Positions 5,965 to 11,646 of a stretch of 11,646 nucleotides of DNA are shown in pieces; positions within the stretch are counted from its first letter, which is position 1; every line of letters begins with the position of its first letter. Location of the stretch: assembly GCA_937974175.1 (NCBI GenBank), contig CALJIG010000064.1, positions 1-11,646 of the forward strand, written 5' to 3'. Position numbers and translations under genes: made by a program. The notes beneath the pieces are model-generated. The model saw only the letters and a list, made by a program, of their open reading frames with translations, made no database searches and had not been told where the DNA came from. The DNA is from an uncultured Ignavibacteria bacterium. Lineage in GTDB: Bacteria > Bacteroidota > Ignavibacteria > Tepidaquicellales > Tepidaquicellaceae.

Positions 5965-6759
5965 ATGCAGCCAAGAAACAATAAAATATCGACTGTAACT
6001 ATATGTTTTAATGATTTAGAAGAGCTGAAGAGAACGTGCAAATCCGTTGACATGCAGACACAAAAACCCGATGAGCATCTGATAATAAATGCATCAACTA
6101 AGCCGGATATAGATGATTATCTCAAATCAATTATATTGCCTGATTACAGAAGATGGGAGAACATAAAGGACGAACATATCTCGGCAAGCTTTAATGAAGG
6201 AGTTTTAAGAAGTAAAGGCGAAGTGATTCATCTTCTTAATGCAGGAGATGAATATTATGATGAAAGCATTGTAAAGAGAGTTTCAGATGAATTTGAAAAA
6301 GATGATACACTAATGTGGACGCATGGAAATTACGTGCAATATCGCGGAGGCGCATGGGTTGTAACTGGGAAGGCATTTAATCCTGAACATCTATATAGAG
6401 GTATTTCTACTATCGGCCACCCTACAATGTTTGTAAAAAGAGAGTTGTATAATAAGTACGGACTCTTTGATAAGAACAAACGTATTGCAATGGACTACGA
6501 TTTTATTGTTAGAATTGCCGATGAGAAATTTAAACACATTGATTACCCTATAGTAAAATTTTATCCGGGTGGCACAAGCAGTGAAAAGCAGGCGCTGGGT
6601 AAACGCGAAGAAAAAGAAAGCTATATAAAATACAGAGGCAATAGTTTAAAAATGCAGCTGTGGTTTTTACGTTCGAATTTACTTGATAAGATTACGAATA
6701 CAAAATTAGGCGCTAAGCTTTTTCAGTTAAAAAATAAGAATAAAGTTTTAAAACAATAA
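5965..6759 (+). CDS. Family 2 glycosyltransferase
   Basis: The product is a 264-residue cytoplasmic GT-A enzyme expected to transfer a sugar from a nucleotide donor to a growing lipid-linked glycan. Visible motifs are VTICFND at 11-17 (first strand of the nucleotide fold), SKGEVIHLLNAGDEYY at 83-98 with the NAGD segment in the DxD position, GHPTMFVKRELY at 151-162, GLFD at 166-169 and AMDYDFIVRI at 175-184, the usual acceptor-side acidic motif. It most resembles the WcaE/WcaA-like branch. I place the start at ATG 5965. In-frame codons back to ATG 5884 would add 27 residues that lie over the 12-bp repeats and candidate promoter and look unlike the family. It is first in the glycan operon; donor and acceptor are unknown. 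Confidence 0.88.
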   Translation: MQPRNNKISTVTICFNDLEELKRTCKSVDMQTQKPDEHLIINASTKPDIDDYLKSIILPDYRRWENIKDEHISASFNEGVLRSKGEVIHLLNAGDEYYDESIVKRVSDEFEKDDTLMWTHGNYVQYRGGAWVVTGKAFNPEHLYRGISTIGHPTMFVKRELYNKYGLFDKNKRIAMDYDFIVRIADEKFKHIDYPIVKFYPGGTSSEKQALGKREEKESYIKYRGNSLKMQLWFLRSNLLDKITNTKLGAKLFQLKNKNKVLKQ

Positions 6760-6765
6760 GAGTCT

Positions 6766-7908
6766 TTGAAAATTATTATCATAGGAACGGCATATCCGAT
6801 GCGCGGAGGAATGGCTCACTTCAATGAGCTGATGTATAAATATTTATCAAAAGATAATGATGTAAAAATTTATTCCTTCAAAAGGCAGTACCCCGAATTT
6901 TTATTCCCGGGCAAGACACAATACGAAGAAGGCAAACCGCTGACTGAGTTTAAAGAAGGCAGCAATGTAATTTCGATTGATTCGGTTAATCCTTTCAACT
7001 GGATTAAGTGGGGATTTAAAATCGCGAAAGAAAATGCCGACCTTATTATAATTAAGTACTGGATACCTTTCTTCGCTCCGGCATTTTTTACTTTGGCTTG
7101 GATTATCAGGCATTTTTCAAAAGCTAAGGTTTTATTTCAGGCAGACAACGTTATTCCCCATGAAAAAAGATTCGGAGATACTTTTTTAACAAAGCTTGCT
7201 TTAAGCCAGGGAGATAAATTTCAGGTGTTGTCAGAATCAGTTGCAGAGGATTTAAAGCTGTTTAACAAAAAAAATAAACCCGTCATTCATTCGAAACATC
7301 CCGTATACAATTTATTCGGAGATAAAATTGAAAAGAATGAAGCGCGTGAGTATATAAAAAAAGAATTTGGAGTAGATGTTATAAAAGATAAAGTAATTTT
7401 ATTCTTCGGCTATATAAGAAAGTATAAAGGATTAAATTATTTAATCGATGCAATGAAGGACGTTGTGAAGGAAATGGATCTGAAATTATTAGTGGTCGGT
7501 GAGTTTTACGAAGATGAAACAAAGTACAGAGAGCAGATAAAGCAGAACAATTTAGAAAAAAATATTTTTGTTGTATCAGAGTTTATGCCCAATGAAAAAG
7601 TTAGATATTTCTTTTCAGCCAGCGATGTAGTTGTACTGCCATATAACTCGGCTACACAGAGCGGTATTACACAGATTGCATACTTCTATGATAAGCCGGT
7701 TATAGCTACAAAAGTCGGCGGTCTCTCTGAAGTAATTTTGAATGAGAAGACGGGATACTTAGTTGAACCAAAGAACAGCAGCCAAATAGCTGAATCGATA
7801 TTGAAGTTTTACAAAGAGAACAGAGAAGAAGAATTCAGTAAAAACGTAAGTGAAGAAAAAAAGAAATATATGTGGGAAAGTTTTGTTCAGGAAATAATTG
7901 CAGGATAA
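6766..7908 (+). CDS. Family 4 glycosyltransferase
   Basis: This 380-residue enzyme with the GT-B fold should extend the glycan using a nucleotide sugar. The N-terminal half has IIIIGTAYPMRGGMAHF at 3-19 (glycine-rich acceptor and phosphate loop) and DNVIPHE at 127-133. The C-terminal half has ILFFGYIRKYKGLNYLIDA at 211-229, ASDVVVLPYNSATQSG at 285-300 and VIATKVGGLSEVI at 312-324, the usual donor-binding region. The GT4 E-x7-E motif is degenerate: S295 and Q303 stand at the two positions. The start is TTG at 6766, 6 nt after the GT2 stop, with a weak AAGAG upstream. The stop is followed 3 nt later by the flippase start, so the genes are co-transcribed and probably translationally coupled. Confidence 0.9.
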   Translation: MKIIIIGTAYPMRGGMAHFNELMYKYLSKDNDVKIYSFKRQYPEFLFPGKTQYEEGKPLTEFKEGSNVISIDSVNPFNWIKWGFKIAKENADLIIIKYWIPFFAPAFFTLAWIIRHFSKAKVLFQADNVIPHEKRFGDTFLTKLALSQGDKFQVLSESVAEDLKLFNKKNKPVIHSKHPVYNLFGDKIEKNEAREYIKKEFGVDVIKDKVILFFGYIRKYKGLNYLIDAMKDVVKEMDLKLLVVGEFYEDETKYREQIKQNNLEKNIFVVSEFMPNEKVRYFFSASDVVVLPYNSATQSGITQIAYFYDKPVIATKVGGLSEVILNEKTGYLVEPKNSSQIAESILKFYKENREEEFSKNVSEEKKKYMWESFVQEIIAG

Positions 7909-7911
7909 ATA

Positions 7912-9390
7912 TTGTTAGAGGATCTAAAACATACATTAAAGCACTCAGCCGTTTACGGGCTAAGCAGAGTTGCGAGCAAGGCGCTCTCGTTTGTGTTTAT
8001 ACCGCTGTATACTTCCGCTTATTCTGCGGGAACAATAGGCAATATAAATCTTCTTGAAACTTTCTGGCAGTATTTATTTACTTTGTGTCTGTTTGGATTT
8101 GAAACAACGATTATTACACACTGCTCAACTCTGAATGAGGAAAAGAGAAAAAAACTTTTGTTCAATTTTCTTATGCTCCTCGTGCTTAATTGTTTTGTTT
8201 TTTTAATTGTAGGAATAATATTTAAAAATAATTTTTCACAGCTCTTCCTGAAGCAGGAAATTTATGGCAACGTAATTTTTTATTGTTTTCTTATTTGTAT
8301 ATTTGAATCTCTGCTCGCTCTGCCGCTTTGTATAGCAAGATTAAAACAAAAACCGGGACTCTACAGTACAATTGCTCTTTCAAGTTTATTCATAAGTTTC
8401 TTTCTGCAGATATATTTTGTTTATTTTCAGAAGAGCGATTTCGATTTTATATTTTTGGCGAAGTTCCTTGCCCCGATGATAGTTTTTATTTTCTGCATTC
8501 CGGTGATTATTAATAATGTTAAGATAAACTTTGATAAAGAAAGTATAAAAGATATAGTTAATTTTTCTTTTTTCTGGACAGTATATGCAATATTAAGTAT
8601 GCTGCTGAATACAGTGGACAGATTTATTTTAACCAGTTATGTTTCGATGGATATGGTTGGAGTTTATACTGTCGGTTACAGTGTAGGCAGTCTGACAAAT
8701 TTTTTAGTCGTTATGCCGTTTTCTTTAGCATTCAGCGGTCTCTTTTATAAAAAAGTTAACGAGGAAAATGCGGAGAGATATTTCACAAAGATGTCTACTT
8801 ATTTATTTTTTGCAATTATTTTCGTTTCGCTATTAGCATCACTTATAATGCCTGAAGCACTAAAGTTATTTGTAAAAAATCCTAAGCTATGGGAAGCAAT
8901 TAATACAATAAGAATAATTTTATTTGCTAACTGCGTTCTTTCTTTATTCACAGTTGTTGGTTTCGGATTTCTCTACAAGAAGGAATCAAAAATTGTTACC
9001 TGGTTTACTTTTTTAGTTCTGCTGTTTAATGTTATTGGTAATTTTATTTTTATCCGTTATTATGGAATATATGCCGCAGGAATATTATCGGTGCTTTCAA
9101 ATATTTTGCTTATAGTATTTCTTTATATAAAATCTAAAAGGTACTATTTTATAAAACTTGAGATTTATAAATTAATTTTGCTTTCAGTATTATATATAGG
9201 GTTGGTCTATTTATCAACACTTATAAAACAAGATAATCTGCTTTTCGATTTTGGAATAAATTTAGCACTGATTGCTGCTTTCTTCTTACTGCTTTATCTC
9301 GGCAGATTTTTTGAAAATATTGAACTATACAGCATTAAAGGGTTTATCAACAAATATTTAAAAATAAACTTATTCCGAAAAAATTCATAA
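7912..9390 (+). CDS. Wzx-like polysaccharide flippase
   Basis: The product is a 492-residue very hydrophobic protein with roughly 12-14 membrane helices, of the MOP-superfamily polysaccharide-transporter type. It has the characteristic opening HSAVYGLSRVASKALSFVFI at 11-30 followed by PLYTSAYSAGTIGNINLL, and a second repeat-like half around residue 210 (NFSFFWTVYAI, NTVDRFILTSY). Family members move undecaprenyl-linked oligosaccharides across the inner membrane. The start is TTG at 7912: AGGA at 7902-7905 gives 6 nt spacing and overlaps the end of the GT4 gene. Its place between glycosyltransferases supports the flippase role; the exact cargo is unknown. Confidence 0.9.
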   Translation: MLEDLKHTLKHSAVYGLSRVASKALSFVFIPLYTSAYSAGTIGNINLLETFWQYLFTLCLFGFETTIITHCSTLNEEKRKKLLFNFLMLLVLNCFVFLIVGIIFKNNFSQLFLKQEIYGNVIFYCFLICIFESLLALPLCIARLKQKPGLYSTIALSSLFISFFLQIYFVYFQKSDFDFIFLAKFLAPMIVFIFCIPVIINNVKINFDKESIKDIVNFSFFWTVYAILSMLLNTVDRFILTSYVSMDMVGVYTVGYSVGSLTNFLVVMPFSLAFSGLFYKKVNEENAERYFTKMSTYLFFAIIFVSLLASLIMPEALKLFVKNPKLWEAINTIRIILFANCVLSLFTVVGFGFLYKKESKIVTWFTFLVLLFNVIGNFIFIRYYGIYAAGILSVLSNILLIVFLYIKSKRYYFIKLEIYKLILLSVLYIGLVYLSTLIKQDNLLFDFGINLALIAAFFLLLYLGRFFENIELYSIKGFINKYLKINLFRKNS

Positions 9391-9412
9391 TTAGAATTCA
9401 TAAAAATATAAA

Positions 9413-10222
9413 ATGAAATACGATCCAATTAAAAACGTTTTTGCAAAAGCTGTTGCAAGAAATACTTTTCTGAGAAAAATATTCTATGAGTTGCTTGACC
9501 TTATGTTTCTCCGCTCATGGCACGTCAGAAAAATGATAAGAGAAATTTTTCCTGATACAAACAAAAAACTTGATATATACGATGCCGGCATGGGCTTTGG
9601 CCAATATTCATATTTTCTTGCCAAACGATTTCCGAACTGTACTATACTAGGCGTTGATGTGAAAGATGACCAGGTCGCCGACTGCAATTATTTCTTCAGC
9701 AAAGAAGGATATAAAAATGCAAAGTTTGAAATTGCCGACCTGACTAAAATAAATATTGAGAACAAATATGATTTCATTTTATGCGTTGATGTTATGGAGC
9801 ATATAGAAGAAGATGAGCTTGTATTCAGGAACTATCACCGCGCTTTAAAACCCGGAGGGAAACTTTTAATCAACACTCCATCTAACTTAGGCGGCAGCGA
9901 TGCGCATGATGAAAGCGATGAAAGCTTTATTGAAGAGCATGCAAGACTTGGATACTCAAAAGAGGATATTGAAGGAAAGTTAAAGAGAGCCGGACTTACA
10001 ATGACGCATTTCAAGTATGCCTATGGTAAGTACGGCACTATCTCATGGAGATGGGGGATAAAATATCCGATTCTTATGGCAGGTGCATCAAAGATTTTAA
10101 TTTTAGTTCTGCCATTCTATTATATGTTCACACTTTGGTTTGTTTTGATTTTAATGTGGCTTGATGTGAGAACTGATAACCCCGAAGGCACAGGAGTAAC
10201 ATTAGTTGCAGAAAAAATTTAA
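9413..10222 (+). CDS. SAM-dependent class I methyltransferase with C-terminal membrane segment
   Basis: The 269-residue product has a Rossmann methyltransferase core at about 50-160: motif I IYDAGMGFGQYS at 55-66, GVDV with the ribose-binding acidic residue D82, DLT at 109-111, FILCVDVMEHIEEDE at 121-135 and LKPGGKLLINTPS at 145-157. Residues about 218-250 are strongly hydrophobic and could form two membrane helices or one re-entrant hairpin, suggesting attachment to the membrane. It probably methylates a sugar or a lipid-linked intermediate of the glycan; the sequence does not show the acceptor. ATG start, 22 nt after the flippase gene, no Shine-Dalgarno. Its last 17 nt overlap the next gene. 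Confidence 0.88.
   Translation: MKYDPIKNVFAKAVARNTFLRKIFYELLDLMFLRSWHVRKMIREIFPDTNKKLDIYDAGMGFGQYSYFLAKRFPNCTILGVDVKDDQVADCNYFFSKEGYKNAKFEIADLTKINIENKYDFILCVDVMEHIEEDELVFRNYHRALKPGGKLLINTPSNLGGSDAHDESDESFIEEHARLGYSKEDIEGKLKRAGLTMTHFKYAYGKYGTISWRWGIKYPILMAGASKILILVLPFYYMFTLWFVLILMWLDVRTDNPEGTGVTLVAEKI
10192..10208 (+). promoter_or_regulatory. Ribosome site inside the methyltransferase gene, setting a TTG start
   Basis: AGGAG at 10192-10196 lies 9 nt before TTG 10206. It favours this start over the in-frame TTG at 10233, which has no Shine-Dalgarno. The site falls within the last codons of the methyltransferase gene, so translation of the two genes is likely coupled. Confidence 0.65.
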
Positions 10223-11552
10223 CAAAAGTTTATTGAGCACTGCAATTGAAAATAACTCCTATAAAAAAATACTATGGAGCATTGTATCTTTATCGTTTCT
10301 GATAAAAATTCTGCTGGCTTTATTTCTTCCGTCAGAGATCCGCTCAGATAGTTATGTATACCATTCACTTGCTCAAAGCATCGTAAATACTTTCACATAC
10401 TCATTTGAAGGAAAACTTACTGGAGTTATTGCTCCGGGTTATTCTATTTTTCTTTCAGGTTTATATTTTATTTTCGGTCCCGAACAATTCTATGTAAAGA
10501 TAGTACAGTCCGTGCTTGAAATATTTACATGTTATCTTTTTTTCAGAGTATGTTTAAATTATTTTGATAAAAAAAAATCTTTGATAGCGTTAGCAATCTT
10601 CGCTTTTTTTCCATCAAATATATTATTCAGCCAGACAATTCTTACTGAGCCTTTGTTCGGATTTATTTCTATTCTGATTTTGTTCTTAGTATTAAAAGAT
10701 AATTTTTTCAAATACATTTTTTTTATAGGTCTGCTCTGGGGATATGCGATTTTAATCCGTTCCTCATTCGCCCCTTCAATATTATTAATTCCGATATTTT
10801 TATTTTTCTACAAAAGAAAAGAAATAAATTTAAACGGCTTTCTAAAATATTCGTTATTATTTTTCATAGGAGCGTTTTTTGTTATCTCTCCATGGCTGAT
10901 AAGAAACAAAACTGTTTTAAACACATACACAATCGCAACGCAGGGCGGATTTACATTCTGGTCAGGCAGTAATCCTAATGCCACAGGAACGTGGTATCAT
11001 AAAATAGAGGAGTCAAATCCCTTATTTAATATTGAAGATGAAGCATTAAGAGATAAAGAGTTTTTTAAGCTCGGCATTGATTACGCCGTAAACAATCCGG
11101 CTAAATTTTTAATTACCGGAATAAAAAAACTCGGCTATCTTTTCTCCAGTGAACGAATGATAATTTTATATTTCACTAAAGGTGACGGAAAGGAATCTAC
11201 TTCAACTCAGGTTTATAAAAGTGTCAGCCCTGTTTGGATAGCTTTAATTAATATTCCATATTTTATTGTTATGAGCTTAGGGTTATGGGGACTTATGATG
11301 ATGAAACGAAAAACTTTTTTTTTATGGGGAATGATATTCAGCTGGCTGTTCACATTTTTTATGTTTGTTGCACTGGCAAGATATCACTATGTCCTGATTC
11401 CGTTTTTTATAATCGGTACAGTTTATTTTATTTACCACTATAAAACGGATTTTTATGGTATAGCCAAATGGAAAAAAGCTACTGCGGTTTTATTCAATTT
11501 GTTTCTACTCGGAGTATGGGGAGCAGAATTTTATTTATTATATTTTAAATAG
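10206..11552 (+). CDS. GT39-like (GT-C) membrane glycosyltransferase
   Basis: The product is a 448-residue polytopic membrane protein of the ArnT/PMT-like superfamily, which transfers sugars from polyprenyl-phosphate donors on the outer face of the inner membrane. After a first helix (about 22-41), the loop has SDSYVYHSLAQSI at 47-59 with the likely catalytic acidic residue D48, then APGYSIFLSGLYF at 76-88, LTEPLF at 146-151, SPWLIRNKTVLNTY at 228-241, FWSGSNPNATGTWY at 251-264 and ALARYHYVLIPF at 389-400. All are typical of GT39-type proteins. No ATG occurs near the N-terminus, so the start must be TTG; 10206 has the best ribosome site. It is unclear whether it modifies lipid A, a glycan or a protein. 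Confidence 0.85.
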   Translation: MQKKFNKSLLSTAIENNSYKKILWSIVSLSFLIKILLALFLPSEIRSDSYVYHSLAQSIVNTFTYSFEGKLTGVIAPGYSIFLSGLYFIFGPEQFYVKIVQSVLEIFTCYLFFRVCLNYFDKKKSLIALAIFAFFPSNILFSQTILTEPLFGFISILILFLVLKDNFFKYIFFIGLLWGYAILIRSSFAPSILLIPIFLFFYKRKEINLNGFLKYSLLFFIGAFFVISPWLIRNKTVLNTYTIATQGGFTFWSGSNPNATGTWYHKIEESNPLFNIEDEALRDKEFFKLGIDYAVNNPAKFLITGIKKLGYLFSSERMIILYFTKGDGKESTSTQVYKSVSPVWIALINIPYFIVMSLGLWGLMMMKRKTFFLWGMIFSWLFTFFMFVALARYHYVLIPFFIIGTVYFIYHYKTDFYGIAKWKKATAVLFNLFLLGVWGAEFYLLYFK

Positions 11553-11573
11553 AGAGCTAGGATAGAAATAAGA

Positions 11574-11646
11574 ATGACAGATTTTAAAAAAAAGGCCGAA
11601 GAAAAAAATTACTGGAGAAAGAGGAATAAATTCTATTACGATTCTC
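11574..11646 (+). CDS. Start of a further operon gene, possibly a methyltransferase (cut by window)
   Basis: The reading frame opens with ATG 11574 and continues to the window edge (24 codons: MTDFKKKAEEKNYWRKRN, then KFYYDS). AGGA at 11559-11562 lies 11 nt upstream, and the gap to the previous stop is 21 nt, like the other operon joints. A charged start with NxxYY resembles the N-terminus of some SAM methyltransferases in glycan clusters, but 24 residues cannot establish this. Confidence 0.55.
   Translation, partial: MTDFKKKAEEKNYWRKRNKFYYDS

Noticed and set aside
5835..6053. 72-codon minus-strand open frame across the divergent intergenic region
   Set aside because: It overlaps the GT2 start and promoter area antisense and has no recognisable domain.
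7872..8057. 61-codon frame spanning the GT4-flippase joint
   Set aside because: It is an out-of-frame reading of two well-supported genes.

Overview
The window looks like an AT-rich chromosome segment from a bacterium of the Bacteroidota/Chlorobiota/Ignavibacteriota group. The reasons are a DUF4199 membrane protein (a family seen mostly in that group), few Shine-Dalgarno sequences, and one promoter-like site that fits the Bacteroidota pattern TTTG-N19-21-TAnnTTTG. Half of the ten complete genes begin with TTG, and three of these five have a clear AGGA-type ribosome site. The lineage is inferred from these traits; no rRNA gene is present.

Layout. Positions 1-138 hold an unassigned tail and the leader of ndk (139-558, nucleoside diphosphate kinase), which ends in a strong intrinsic terminator (594-621). 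A gene at 648-1937 encodes an unusual membrane-spanning regulator: a signal or anchor segment, a CBM9-like extracytoplasmic domain, one transmembrane helix and a cytoplasmic AraC-type HTH. From 1938 to 2781, between convergent genes, there is no gene. This stretch holds four tandem 91-bp repeats, each with a hairpin or a decayed one, then a mosaic of short palindromes, then two 12-bp-stem hairpins that act as terminators for the opposite strand.

The minus strand from 5821 to 2782 is a compact three-gene unit: DUF4199 membrane protein, Tag (3-methyladenine DNA glycosylase I), and a 633-residue two-TM, double-RCK cation channel of the CASTOR/POLLUX/DMI1 family.

A divergent intergenic region (5822-5964) carries three tandem 12-bp repeats next to a candidate promoter. 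It leads into a tightly packed plus-strand surface-glycan operon that runs off the window: GT2 glycosyltransferase, GT4 glycosyltransferase, Wzx-like flippase, SAM methyltransferase with a membrane hairpin, GT39-like (GT-C) membrane glycosyltransferase, and the first 24 codons of a further gene. Gaps are 3-22 nt, with one 17-nt overlap. The expected division of labour is that GT2 and GT4 build a lipid-linked glycan on the cytoplasmic face, Wzx flips it, the GT-C enzyme acts on the outer face from a polyprenyl-linked donor, and the methyltransferase modifies a sugar or the lipid carrier. No polymerase or chain-length gene is seen in the window.
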